Below, piece after piece: positions 14,793 through 22,859 of a stretch of 35,920 bases of DNA; positions within the stretch are counted from its first letter, which is position 1; each line of letters opens with the position of its first letter. Below the pieces are notes generated by a model, which did no database searches, was not told the origin of the DNA, and saw nothing but the letters and a program-made list of their open reading frames with translations. Origin of the DNA: an uncultured beta proteobacterium (lineage in GTDB: Bacteria; Pseudomonadota; Gammaproteobacteria; Burkholderiales; Burkholderiaceae); assembly GCA_903837335.1 (NCBI GenBank), contig CAILUH010000006.1:1-35920 (forward strand). Direction: 5' to 3'. A program made the position numbers and the translations under genes.

Positions 14793-15080
14793 ATGGTCCA
14801 ACGTTTATCCCAAGTAGTCCTTTCAAGCTGTATCGCTGCTGCTGTAGCCATACCTTCAGGAGCTATCTTTGCCCAGGCTGCTGCGCCAGCCGCTCCAGTT
14901 GCACCTACTGCAGCGCCCGCCCCAAGCGCGGCGCCAATGGCTAGCCCAAGTGCCCCTACAGCTGCTGCGTCAGAAAAAAGCACTAAGCAAGCAAAGAAAG
15001 ATAAAAAAGCCAAGAAAAAGGCTGACAAGAAAGCCAAGAAAAAAACCCCAAAAGCAGGTCAGTCAAATACCGCTACGTAG
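14793..15080 (+). CDS. Small exported Ala/Pro- and Lys-rich protein
   Basis: This 95-residue protein has a Sec signal peptide (VVLSSCIAAAVAIPSGAIFA-QA), a roughly 35-residue Ala/Pro linker and a C-terminal half of repeated KK/AKK units (KKDKKAKKKADKKAKKK). GAGGAG before the ATG supports the start. The mature protein would be strongly basic and disordered. No function is known to me; binding to envelope polyanions or nucleic acid outside the cell is conceivable but unproven. A 72-codon ORF in another frame over the same DNA and a minus-strand ORF are shadows of its biased composition. Confidence 0.75.
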   Translation: MVQRLSQVVLSSCIAAAVAIPSGAIFAQAAAPAAPVAPTAAPAPSAAPMASPSAPTAAASEKSTKQAKKDKKAKKKADKKAKKKTPKAGQSNTAT

Positions 15081-15162
15081 ACCATAATTTAACAATCCAG
15101 TAGGCTTGTAGCGATCGGCTATGGGCCTTAACACGCGATATAAAAATCAGAAGGAGAAGACG

Positions 15163-15993
15163 ATGACTTTTAAATACCTACTTGCTGGTGTAAGAACCAG
15201 TTGCGGCTTGATTACCGCCATCTGTTTAAATTCTGCTCTGGCAGCACAAGCTACTGAAGTGTTGTGGCTGGGACAATCGGCGTTTCGCATTACTAGCCCC
15301 GAGGGCAAAGTGATTTTGGTTGATCCTTGGCTTACACAAAATCCGACTACGCCGGCAAAATGGAAAAACCTCGATGAACTAGGCAAGGTTGATGTTATTT
15401 TAGTTACGCATGCGCACGGTGATCACCTTGGTGATGGGCCAACCATTGCGAAGAAACAGAATGTTCCTTTGTATGGCCCAGCTGGTTTAGATCAATCGTT
15501 GGTGACGTTGGGCGTTTTACCTCCAGCTTTAGCCCCAAGAATGAATAAGTCCGGCACGATCAAGCCAGTGGGCGACAAAATCAAAATTACGATGGTCAGG
15601 GCTGAGCATAGCTCTGAATTACTTTGGAAAAATCCAGAAACTGGCAAAGATGAAACTCATGTTGGTGGCGAGCCGAGTGGTTTTATTATTCAGCTAGAAA
15701 ATGGTTTTACGATTTACCATATGGGCGATACCGGCCTATTTAGTGATATGAAATTAATTGCCGATTTATATCAACCCGATTTAATTCTAGCGCCGATTGG
15801 CGGCCATTACGTAATGGATCCGAAGCAAGCTGCCTATGCTACAAACAACTGGCTGAAGCCCAAATTTGCTATCCCGATGCACTATGCAAGTAACCCATTT
15901 TTAGTGGGAACGCCTGCGCAATATATTGAGGCTTTGGGTAAGTCGGGTACCAAGGTATTGCCACTCAAGCAGGGAGAAGCCGCTAGTTTTTAA
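15163..15993 (+). CDS. Exported metal-dependent hydrolase, metallo-beta-lactamase fold (UlaG/UPF0173-like)
   Basis: The 276-residue protein starts at ATG 15163 with AAGGAG six bases upstream; the track's 15121 start adds 14 unlikely residues. A signal peptide (LITAICLNSALA-AQ) points to the periplasm. The metal-binding motif THAHGDHLGDG is the HxHxDH of the beta-lactamase fold. WLGQSAFRI at the mature N-terminus and YHMGDTGLFSDM are typical of the UlaG/UPF0173 group. PMHYASNPF supplies a late metal-ligand His. Most UPF0173 members are cytoplasmic, so the signal peptide is a noticeable variation. Substrate unknown. Confidence 0.88.
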   Translation: MTFKYLLAGVRTSCGLITAICLNSALAAQATEVLWLGQSAFRITSPEGKVILVDPWLTQNPTTPAKWKNLDELGKVDVILVTHAHGDHLGDGPTIAKKQNVPLYGPAGLDQSLVTLGVLPPALAPRMNKSGTIKPVGDKIKITMVRAEHSSELLWKNPETGKDETHVGGEPSGFIIQLENGFTIYHMGDTGLFSDMKLIADLYQPDLILAPIGGHYVMDPKQAAYATNNWLKPKFAIPMHYASNPFLVGTPAQYIEALGKSGTKVLPLKQGEAASF

Positions 15994-15996
15994 GGA

Positions 15997-16878
15997 TTAC
16001 TCGGCTACGCGAGCGCCCTCAATCTGATGGCGCTTCATAGCCTCGGCAACAAAGCCGGATGCTTTAAGATTCGTAATGACGGCGCTTAAATAGCCAGCAA
16101 TTTCTGCGCTATTGGTGCGCTCTTTCGGGGTGCCAATCGCCTGATTGATAACCATGAAGCGACCTGGCAACAAGCGGACATTGGTATAGCGCTTAGCGTC
16201 AACTTCGAGTTGCTGTTTCACGCCGGCGGCAATATTGCCTTTACCACTCATAAATTCTTCAACTACTACAGGTGAGCTTGCTACTCGTATGAGGCTCGCC
16301 TGTTTAATTTCACGCGTCAGAAATAAATCATAGGCACTGCCTTTACCAACCACAATTTCATTTCCAGGCTGGTCGACCTCATCGTTTTTTTGGAATGGGG
16401 AATTACTCTTCACTAAATAAGCCCCTTCGATTTGGATATAGGGAGGGGTATAGCTAATATCAGCACCTCGCACGGGATCGATCGCAACAAAAATGAGATC
16501 AAGGCTACCATTTTTCATCGCTTCAACAGTAGCGCCAGCACTGTTAAATAACTGAAAATCAAGCGCTACACCCGCCTGTTTGCCAATCGCATTAGCAATG
16601 TCAACTGAAACCCCTTTGGGTAAGGTGGAGCCAGCATCTTGGGAGGCTAAAACAGGATTACCTAAATTGATGCCCACCCGTAATTTTCCCGTGGGTGCAA
16701 AGGCTTGAAGGAGGGTAGGAGAAAGTGGCATGCTGATAAGGGGGTTAGTTTGACTAAAGGCGCCGGTGTAAAAAAAGCCCATTACGCAATAGGCGAAAAA
16801 TCGTAGCGCTTGCTGCCGCCATGCTGAGCGCCCAATCAGGGGCTTAAAAAAATTCATTTTATCCAATCGTGTCATCAT
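15997..16878 (-). CDS. ABC-type amino acid/polar solute-binding protein (SBP family 3)
   Basis: This 293-residue protein resembles HisJ/GlnH-type binding proteins. After a hydrophobic export segment (FFAYCVMGFFYTGAFSQ) it shows GKLRVGINLGNPVLA, GVSVDIANAIGKQAG and the YTPPYIQIEGAYLV region, which are core elements of family 3. Its stop lies three bases from the preceding hydrolase stop (convergent). Two ATGs open the track ORF, and the Met at residue 8 (16857) gives a more normal signal peptide. No permease or ATPase gene is adjacent, so it is an orphan component. It is divergent from tcuB. Ligand unknown. Confidence 0.85.
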   Translation of the reverse strand: MMTRLDKMNFFKPLIGRSAWRQQALRFFAYCVMGFFYTGAFSQTNPLISMPLSPTLLQAFAPTGKLRVGINLGNPVLASQDAGSTLPKGVSVDIANAIGKQAGVALDFQLFNSAGATVEAMKNGSLDLIFVAIDPVRGADISYTPPYIQIEGAYLVKSNSPFQKNDEVDQPGNEIVVGKGSAYDLFLTREIKQASLIRVASSPVVVEEFMSGKGNIAAGVKQQLEVDAKRYTNVRLLPGRFMVINQAIGTPKERTNSAEIAGYLSAVITNLKASGFVAEAMKRHQIEGARVAE

Positions 16879-16890
16879 CGGTCAAAATCG

Positions 16891-16907
16891 ATGATAGTGG
16901 ATATCAT
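16891..16907. promoter_or_regulatory. Inverted repeat ATGATA-N5-TATCAT between divergent genes
   Basis: A perfect 6-bp-arm inverted repeat lies in the 73-bp gap between the binding-protein gene and tcuB. It could be a shared operator, but it is AT-rich and short. Confidence 0.25.
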
Positions 16908-16951
16908 ATGGGCTTGATAATCGGTGTTTTACCTGAGGAACTAGTAGACGG

Positions 16952-18127
16952 ATGCAGCAACTGAATTTATTAGTGGCACAAGCCCAAGCGCTGGGCGCAA
17001 ATGTAGCAGAACCAGCAATCGATCCAGCGGTGGGCGAGGTGGCGCGTATTCTGCAAATTTGTAACGCCTGTCGCTACTGCGAGGGGTTTTGTGCAGTCTT
17101 CCCAGCGATGACGCGGCGCCTTACATTTAGCCCGAGTGACATTCATTATTTGGCTAACTTATGCCATAACTGTGGCGCCTGTTTGCATGCTTGCCAATAT
17201 GCGCCCCCCCATGAATTTGGTGTCAATGTACCCCAGTCGCTAGCGGTAGTTCGTAAGGAAACTTATATTGAATATGCATGGCCAAAGTCCTTGGGAGTGC
17301 TATATCAAAAGAATGGCATCACTTTAGCGCTGGCGAGCTCGCTTGCGCTCATTTTTTTCTTGGTATTAACGCTCGCTGTGAACGGTAACTTAATTAGTCC
17401 AGCACGCAATGGCAACTTTTACGCCGTGTTTTCGCACAATACGCTAGCCTATCTATTTAGCGTCACTTTCCTATTTGCATTACTCGCCTTAGGCATTGGG
17501 GTGAGGCGCTTCTGGCAAAGCATTTCTCCTGGCGGTATGGGTGCTGCCAGATTAGCGGCAAGCGCAGAAGCGGCGCATGATGCCTTCACGTTGAAGTACC
17601 TTGGCGGTGGCCATGGCGAAGGTTGCAATAATGCGGACGATGGTTTTTCCTTATGGCGCAAACGTTTTCATCATTACACTTTTTATGGCTTTTGTTTATG
17701 CTTTGCTGCCACTAGTGTAGCTACGCTATACCACTATGTATTTGGCTGGCAGGCGCCGTATGCAATTGTAAGTCTGCCGGTTATCTTAGGCACATTGGGG
17801 GGCATCGGTTTAGTAATTGGTCCGCTAGGTTTGCTGTATTTAAATTTCACGCGCGCCACGCAGCATGGCGATGCGTCACAAAAGCCAATGGATCGGGGCT
17901 TTATTTTGTTATTGTTATTCATTAGCGTTTCCGGATTACTGTTATTAGCTTATCGCGAGACCGCCGCCATGGCGATTTTATTAGCAGTGCATCTGGGGTT
18001 TGTCATGGCATTTTTTCTTACCATGCCCTATGGTAAATTTGCCCATGGCGTTTATCGGGTTGCTGCGTTATTGAAAAATTCGGTTGAAAAACGCCAAGCG
18101 AATAACTTGATGTTAGGTTCCGAGTAA
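16952..18127 (+). CDS. tcuB: Tricarballylate utilization protein TcuB-like membrane 4Fe-4S protein
   Basis: This 391-residue protein has two complete CxxCxxCxxxC clusters near the N-terminus (C37, C40, C43, C47 and C71, C74, C77, C81), in [11 protein letters not shown] and [12 protein letters not shown] membrane domain of about six helices follows (from about residue 120). This is the TcuB/CitB architecture, which in Salmonella reoxidises the FADH2 of tricarballylate dehydrogenase TcuA and sends the electrons to the membrane. No tcuA or tricarballylate transporter (TcuC) is in the window; the next genes encode a nitroreductase and an unrelated flavoprotein. It may serve a different flavoprotein. 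The family is secure, the partner unknown. Confidence 0.88.
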   Translation: MQQLNLLVAQAQALGANVAEPAIDPAVGEVARILQICNACRYCEGFCAVFPAMTRRLTFSPSDIHYLANLCHNCGACLHACQYAPPHEFGVNVPQSLAVVRKETYIEYAWPKSLGVLYQKNGITLALASSLALIFFLVLTLAVNGNLISPARNGNFYAVFSHNTLAYLFSVTFLFALLALGIGVRRFWQSISPGGMGAARLAASAEAAHDAFTLKYLGGGHGEGCNNADDGFSLWRKRFHHYTFYGFCLCFAATSVATLYHYVFGWQAPYAIVSLPVILGTLGGIGLVIGPLGLLYLNFTRATQHGDASQKPMDRGFILLLLFISVSGLLLLAYRETAAMAILLAVHLGFVMAFFLTMPYGKFAHGVYRVAALLKNSVEKRQANNLMLGSE

Positions 18128-18160
18128 GCAATCTCATGCATTCAATCATAAGGTAAGCAG

Positions 18161-18751
18161 ATGAAACCAAGTCTTAATAATGAAGCCCTAAACCAATTGT
18201 TCACCGAGGCCAGGACGATTCATGTATTCCAGCCATCCACTATTAGTGATGAGCAAATTAAGGCGCTCTATAATTTAATGAAGTGGGCCCCGACCGCATT
18301 TAATGGCCAACATGGACGATTTATTTTTTTGCGCAGCGCTGCAGCTAAGGACCGACTGAAGCCTGCACTTAGTCCTAATAATATTCCCCAAGTGGATAGC
18401 GCAGCTGTCACCGTCATCGTAGCTTACGACAGTCAGTTCTATGAGCATCTACCAAAACTATTCCCTGCTTTTGATGCTAAGCCTATTTATGAAAATAATG
18501 CGGATTTATCGCATGAGAATGGCTTCCGCAATAGTGCTTTACAGGGCGCTTTTTTAATCATGGCGGTTCGGGCTCTCGGTTTAGATTGTGGAGCAATGTC
18601 AGGATTTGATGCGGCAAAAGTGAATGCAATTTTCTTTCCAGATGGTCGTCACCAAGTCAACTTTTTATTAAATATTGGCATCGCTGATCCACAGGGCTTA
18701 TATCCACGCGGTCCACGTTTTGACTTTGCTGAGGTTGCCGAGATTTTATAA
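18161..18751 (+). CDS. rutE: Malonic semialdehyde reductase RutE-like nitroreductase
   Basis: This 196-residue FMN nitroreductase-fold protein has the RutE/HadB hallmarks: TIHVFQPSTISDEQIKALY, KWAPTAFNGQHGRFIFL, the FRNSALQGAFLIMAVRALGL helix and CGAMSGFDAAKVN. RutE reduces malonic semialdehyde to 3-hydroxypropionate at the end of Rut pyrimidine breakdown. No other rut gene is present here, so a general quinone or aldehyde reductase role is equally likely. It starts 33 bp after tcuB with GGTAAG upstream, and its stop touches the GTG start of the next gene, indicating one operon. Confidence 0.88.
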   Translation: MKPSLNNEALNQLFTEARTIHVFQPSTISDEQIKALYNLMKWAPTAFNGQHGRFIFLRSAAAKDRLKPALSPNNIPQVDSAAVTVIVAYDSQFYEHLPKLFPAFDAKPIYENNADLSHENGFRNSALQGAFLIMAVRALGLDCGAMSGFDAAKVNAIFFPDGRHQVNFLLNIGIADPQGLYPRGPRFDFAEVAEIL

Positions 18752-19978
18752 GTGAGCACGCCAGCAATCTGGGACGCAATTATTATTGGCGGCGGCGCTG
18801 CAGGGCTATTTTGTGCTGGTCTAGCTGGTCAACGTGGCAAAAAAATTCTGGTGCTGGATCATGCTGAAGTATTGGGTGAAAAAATCCGCATTAGCGGGGG
18901 TGGGCGCTGTAACTTCACGAATAGCGATTCCAGCTCACAACAATTTTTGTCCCTTAACCCGCATTTTATGAAAAGTGCTCTAGCGCGTTATCCTGCTAGT
19001 GCATTTATTGATTTAGTTAGAGCTTATGGGATTGGGTTTCACGAAAAACAGGCGGGACAATTATTTTGTAATGACTCGGCTAAACAAATCATAGACTTAC
19101 TATTTCAGGAATGCACTAAAGGCCAAGTGCAAATTCGGCATCCGGTAAGCGTCAGTACAATTGAGTCGAAATCATCACACTGGGAAGTGATGACCACCCA
19201 GGGAAACCACAAAACGCATGCAGTTATTCTTGCTACCGGTGGCTTACCCGTTCCCGCAATTGGTGCCAGTAGTTTTGCTTTAGATCTTGCTAGGCAATTT
19301 AATATTGACGTGGTTACGCCACGTGCAGCATTGGTACCCCTGTCGTTTACAGCCAAGGCGTTTTCTCAACTCGATTCTTTGGCAGGATTAAGCCTGCCGG
19401 TCACTATTCGCTCGGGGATAAAAGGGCAGCAGTATGGAGCCTGTCTATTTCATGAGGATTTATTATTAACCCATAAAGGTATTTCAGGCCCAGCTGTGCT
19501 GCAGGCAAGTAGTTATTGGGAAGAGGGCGAGCCCATTGAAATTGATTGGTTGAGTAACGGTGCTGGTGTGCATGGCGCGAAACTATTTGATGAGATTTTT
19601 TCTGCCAACGCCAACCGTCTTAAAACCACTGACAATATTTTGGCGAGTGTGATGCCGCAGCGACTAGCAAAAATGTTTACCGAGCAAGCGGGCTTATTGA
19701 GCAAGAAATGGACTGAAGTTGGCAAGATTGAGCAGCAGGCTTTAAAAGCTAGCCTCACAGAATGGCGAGTTAAGCCGGCTGGTACGCTAGGATGGAATAA
19801 AGCTGAAGTTATGCGTGGCGGTGTAAGTACCGACGCTTTAAATGGCCAGACCATGATGTCGCGTAATCATGCGGGCCTGTACTTTATTGGCGAATGCGTT
19901 GATGTAACAGGCCATTTAGGAGGCCATAATTTCCAATGGGCCTGGTCTAGCGCCTATGTCTGCGCGCATTCCCTATAG
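18752..19978 (+). CDS. NAD(P)/FAD-dependent oxidoreductase, HI0933/YhiN family
   Basis: This 408-residue flavoprotein starts at GTG 18752, directly after the rutE stop. FAD motif IIIGGGAAGLFCAGLAGQRG is at the N-terminus, followed by the family signature ISGGGRCNFTNS. It ends with GECVDVTGHLGGHNFQWAWSS, which is diagnostic of the HI0933-like (aminoacetone oxidase-annotated) family. FLSLNPHFMKSALARY is also typical. The true reaction of this widespread family is not established as far as I know. Coupling to rutE and tcuB suggests a small redox operon; electron transfer to TcuB is possible but unproven. Confidence 0.9.
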   Translation: MSTPAIWDAIIIGGGAAGLFCAGLAGQRGKKILVLDHAEVLGEKIRISGGGRCNFTNSDSSSQQFLSLNPHFMKSALARYPASAFIDLVRAYGIGFHEKQAGQLFCNDSAKQIIDLLFQECTKGQVQIRHPVSVSTIESKSSHWEVMTTQGNHKTHAVILATGGLPVPAIGASSFALDLARQFNIDVVTPRAALVPLSFTAKAFSQLDSLAGLSLPVTIRSGIKGQQYGACLFHEDLLLTHKGISGPAVLQASSYWEEGEPIEIDWLSNGAGVHGAKLFDEIFSANANRLKTTDNILASVMPQRLAKMFTEQAGLLSKKWTEVGKIEQQALKASLTEWRVKPAGTLGWNKAEVMRGGVSTDALNGQTMMSRNHAGLYFIGECVDVTGHLGGHNFQWAWSSAYVCAHSL

Positions 19979-20053
19979 GGCCAATACGCTGAAATAATAA
20001 AAATGCTGCAATGCAATATTCTGAGCCTAGAAACAGGTTAGAATGCTGTCAGA

Positions 20054-20107
20054 TTAATGGCGTATTTTCAGTTGGCTATATACCTGCTTTCAGTTTAGCG
20101 CCATTAA
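20054..20107 (+). promoter_or_regulatory. Long stem-loop in the leader of the duplicated-domain protein gene
   Basis: TTAATGGCG (20054-20062) and CGCCATTAA (20099-20107) are perfect 9-bp inverted arms around a 36-nt loop, followed by a T-rich stretch and then the ribosome site AGGGG. The loop contains two TTTCAGTT copies. It could be a weak terminator of the upstream operon or a leader structure; no function is established. Confidence 0.35.
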
Positions 20108-20137
20108 CTTTCTTTTTTATTTCTTTTAGGGGTTATC

Positions 20138-20749
20138 TTGAAAAAATCATTACTATTTGCAGCAATGCTTGCAACCGTTACTGCAACCGCATTTGCTCAG
20201 CCAGCTAAACCAGCTATGATGCCAATCGAAGCTGGCGTAGTAGTTATTACAGCCACGGTTGATTCAGTGGATATGAAAGCACGCACTGTCATGTTTAAAG
20301 ATGACAAAGGCAATATGGTTGGAATGCGCGTTTCCAAAGATGTTAATAATTTGGGTAAAGTGAAAAAGGGCGATGTATTTGTAGTTGAGCATGCCGAAGC
20401 TGTTGCCGTAGGCTTAACAGCAGCAGGTAAAGATGCAAAACCTGGCGCTTCAGGCGTTCGCTCTGTACAAATTGCCGGTAAAGGCGGTGCTAAGCCATTT
20501 ACTGAAATTACCGATACCGTTTTTGCAACTGTCAAAATTGCTTCAATTGATGCCGCTTCACGTGTAGTTACCTTCACATTGCCAAGCGGTGAGAAGCAAA
20601 AAGTGAAAGTGGATAAAGCTGTTCTCGGTCTTGAGAAATTTAAAGTTGGTGATGATGTGATGGTTGAGTATGCTGATGAAACAGTAATTACTTTTGTTAC
20701 TCCTCCTGCCGCTCCAGCAGCACCTGCAGCAGCACCTGCAAAGAAGTAA
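20138..20749 (+). CDS. Exported protein of unknown function with two copies of a ~55-residue beta-rich repeat
   Basis: This 203-residue protein begins at a TTG (AGGGG upstream) with a clear signal peptide (KKSLLFAAMLATVTATAFA-QP). The mature part has two similar modules, about 37-93 (ATVDSVDMKARTVMFKD...KVKKGDVFVVEHAEAV) and 130-186 (ATVKIASIDAASRVVTFTL...KFKVGDDVMVEYADET). Each reads as a beta-rich unit: valines, conversion of DxxxRxVxF into K-V-x-K, then VGD/KGD. An Ala/Pro tail (PPAAPAAPAAAPAKK) follows. I do not recognise the family; the pattern suggests an OB-like or carboxypeptidase-like beta fold in the periplasm. An intrinsic terminator follows 32 bp after the stop. Confidence 0.85.
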   Translation: MKKSLLFAAMLATVTATAFAQPAKPAMMPIEAGVVVITATVDSVDMKARTVMFKDDKGNMVGMRVSKDVNNLGKVKKGDVFVVEHAEAVAVGLTAAGKDAKPGASGVRSVQIAGKGGAKPFTEITDTVFATVKIASIDAASRVVTFTLPSGEKQKVKVDKAVLGLEKFKVGDDVMVEYADETVITFVTPPAAPAAPAAAPAKK

Positions 20750-20781
20750 TCTAGCTTGCGGTTTTACCGCTCTAGCTTGAT

Positions 20782-20813
20782 AAACCCATCAGAGTGATCT
20801 GGTGGGTTTTTTT
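20782..20813 (+). terminator. Intrinsic terminator after the duplicated-domain protein
   Basis: AAACCCATCAG and CTGGTGGGTTTTTTT pair with a GTGAT-type loop and a seven-T tail. Upstream, 9-bp direct repeats TCTAGCTTG (20750-20758, 20771-20779) flank a smaller hairpin GCGGT-TTT-ACCGC. The terminator ends 15 bp before the macA start, so macA needs read-through or a promoter within this compact region. Confidence 0.85.
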
Positions 20814-20828
20814 AATTCATTGGTAAAG

Positions 20829-22142
20829 ATGTCAAAAATAAAGTCCTTTTTCTTACGCTTTAAACAACAGCTAAGCCAGAGCTGGTTTGATGTTTTTCTC
20901 GGTCGTTTTAAGCAGCATTTTTTCATGGGGCGCTGGCGTTGGCTTAGTATCAGCTTGATTGCATGCATCCTGATTACGCTCTTGTGGCTAGTGGTGCGCT
21001 CGGTATTTGGCTTCAATACGCCCGATTACCGGACTGCATTAATCGAGGAGGGCCCTCTGGTTGCTTCAATTAATGCCAGTGGCATTTTAAATCCTGTTAA
21101 ACAAGTTACGGTAGGATCACAAGTCACTGGCATGGTAAAAGAATTATTGGTTGATTTTAATTCGCCAGTAAAACAAGGGCAGGTGATTGCCTTAATTGAT
21201 CCACGCGATTTTCAGGCGAAATATGATCAAGCTTTAGCTAATTACACCTTAGCCCAAAAGAATCATCAATTTAACCTAAAGTTAATTGATAAAGGTTTTA
21301 TTTCACCACAAGCCTTGGTGCAGACTGATGCCGCATATAAAACAGCCGAAGCTGCGTTACGTTCAGCTAAAAAATCGCTAGACGATACAGTCATTCGAGC
21401 GCCTGTCGATGGTGTGGTGGTGAAGCGGAGTGTGGAGGTTGGACAGACCGTAGCGGCTAGCTTGCAAACCCCAGAGATTTTTATTATTGCCAAAAATTTG
21501 GCTGAGATGCAGGTAGATACAGCAATTGATGAAGCTGATGTAGGGCGCTTAAGCGAGGGGCTGAATGCCAGTTTTACCGTTGATGCATTTCCTGGACGTA
21601 TTTTTAAGTCAAATATTACGCAAATTCGTAAAGCACCTACCACCATTCAAAACGTGGTGACTTACACCGTGATACTGTCGGCCGACAATCCTGATTTGAA
21701 GCTATTACCCGGTATGACAGCAAACGTGAAAATTGTGATTGATAAGCGGGAAAAGGTCTTAAAAGTACCTAACGCTGCTTTGCGTTTTCGGATGCCGGCG
21801 GCTGGTGATGTGCCTTCAAGTGTCGCGCCATCTAGTGCGGCACCTGCCGCAGGAGCAGCGCGCAAAGGCGCTGGTGGCGCCGGTAACCGCGGCGGCATGC
21901 CGACGATTCGCCGGATCTGGATGTTAGAAGAAGAGGGGCTTCGCTCTAAAGCAGTGCAGCGCATGATTAAAACTGGCTTAACCGATGGCAATTTCACAGA
22001 AATTTTGCCTGATGATGAGTCAAAATTACCGCCTCTAAAAGTCGGCGAGGAAGTAATTATTGGCATTCAATCTCCGGATAGTAAATCTTCTGGCGCTGGT
22101 AGTAGCAGCCCAAGTCGGCCGGCTGGCCCGCGCATGTTTTAA
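20829..22142 (+). CDS. macA: MacA-like periplasmic adaptor (membrane fusion protein) of an ABC-type exporter
   Basis: This 437-residue HlyD-family adaptor has a cytoplasmic basic N-terminus and one TM helix (ISLIACILITLLWLVVRSVF). The barrel-lipoyl region includes GSQVTGMVKELLVDFNSPVKQGQ, a short coiled hairpin (KYDQALANYTLAQKN), and APVDGVVVKRSVEVGQTVAAS, followed by the MacA-typical DEADVGRL segment. The track start (GTG 20802) lies in the terminator stem, so I prefer ATG 20829; ATG 20925 is another option. An Ala/Gly-rich insert (about residues 330-360 of the track protein) interrupts the C-terminal domain. It precedes the ATPase and permease genes, forming a tripartite exporter that needs a TolC-like channel elsewhere. 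Confidence 0.92.
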   Translation: MSKIKSFFLRFKQQLSQSWFDVFLGRFKQHFFMGRWRWLSISLIACILITLLWLVVRSVFGFNTPDYRTALIEEGPLVASINASGILNPVKQVTVGSQVTGMVKELLVDFNSPVKQGQVIALIDPRDFQAKYDQALANYTLAQKNHQFNLKLIDKGFISPQALVQTDAAYKTAEAALRSAKKSLDDTVIRAPVDGVVVKRSVEVGQTVAASLQTPEIFIIAKNLAEMQVDTAIDEADVGRLSEGLNASFTVDAFPGRIFKSNITQIRKAPTTIQNVVTYTVILSADNPDLKLLPGMTANVKIVIDKREKVLKVPNAALRFRMPAAGDVPSSVAPSSAAPAAGAARKGAGGAGNRGGMPTIRRIWMLEEEGLRSKAVQRMIKTGLTDGNFTEILPDDESKLPPLKVGEEVIIGIQSPDSKSSGAGSSSPSRPAGPRMF

Positions 22143-22159
22143 AAACACGACTGCATGAC

Positions 22160-22855
22160 GTGTTAATTCATACTAAAAATTTATGCAAAACTTATGGCAT
22201 GGGCGATCAAATCGTGCATGCCTTAGATCATGTGTCGCTTGATATTGATGAACAAGACTTCGTAGCGATCGTCGGCGCCTCGGGTTCTGGAAAATCCACT
22301 TTTATGAATTTAATTGGCTGCCTTGATCAAGCAACGAGTGGTTCATATCATTTGGCTGGTGAGAATGTGGAAGTGATGGATGCTGACGCGTTAGCCGATA
22401 TACGTAGCCGCCGTATTGGTTTTGTATTTCAACAATTTAATTTGTTACCGCGTACTTCAGCCCTCGATAATGTGGCACTACCATTACTTTATGCCCGAAA
22501 TGGCCCATTAGCCCATTTAGATCAGCAAGCACGGATCGATCATGCACGCGTTCGCTTGGAGCAAGTAGGGCTTGGCAAGCGTTTGACCCATACTCCTGCT
22601 GAGTTATCAGGCGGCCAACAACAACGTGTTGCAATTGCGCGGGCCTTAGTAAATGATCCAGTTTTAATCTTGGCTGATGAGCCTACTGGCGCTCTAGATT
22701 CTAAAACTTCAGTTGAGGTGTTGGAATTATTAACCCGCTTGAATCAGCAAGGCATGACAGTCGTTGTGGTGACCCATTCGCTAGAAGTCGCTGCTTATGC
22801 CAAAAGACAAATTACTTTTCGTGATGGTCAAATCGTTGATATTCAAGTGAATTAA
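22160..22855 (+). CDS. MacB/LolD-type ABC transporter ATPase
   Basis: This 231-residue ATPase has Walker [10 protein letters not shown] (39-47), Q-loop [17 protein letters not shown], signature LSGGQQQR and Walker [13 protein letters not shown]. The [21 protein letters not shown] ending is typical of MacB/LolD/FtsE-like ATPases. It starts at GTG 22160; the ATG at 22155 stops after three codons. It sits 17 bp after macA and 4 bp before the permease. In E. coli MacB the ATPase and the permease are one polypeptide; here they are separate genes. Substrate could be a macrolide, peptide or lipid. Confidence 0.93.
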   Translation: MLIHTKNLCKTYGMGDQIVHALDHVSLDIDEQDFVAIVGASGSGKSTFMNLIGCLDQATSGSYHLAGENVEVMDADALADIRSRRIGFVFQQFNLLPRTSALDNVALPLLYARNGPLAHLDQQARIDHARVRLEQVGLGKRLTHTPAELSGGQQQRVAIARALVNDPVLILADEPTGALDSKTSVEVLELLTRLNQQGMTVVVVTHSLEVAAYAKRQITFRDGQIVDIQVN

Positions 22856-22859
22856 TGTA

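Noticed and set aside
14869-15087. Arg/Leu-rich 72-codon ORF overlapping the Ala/Lys protein
   Set aside because: Frame shift of a low-complexity gene; it lacks a ribosome site and a signal peptide.
18161-18751. Complete Rut pyrimidine degradation pathway
   Set aside because: Only a rutE-like gene is present; no rutA, rutB, rutC, rutD, rutF or rutG neighbours were found.
20197-20577. 126-codon minus-strand ORF
   Set aside because: Shadow of the exported duplicated-domain protein; no motif or ribosome site of its own.
21662-22066. 134-codon minus-strand ORF
   Set aside because: Shadow inside macA; Ala/Pro-rich composition mirrors the linker on the plus strand.
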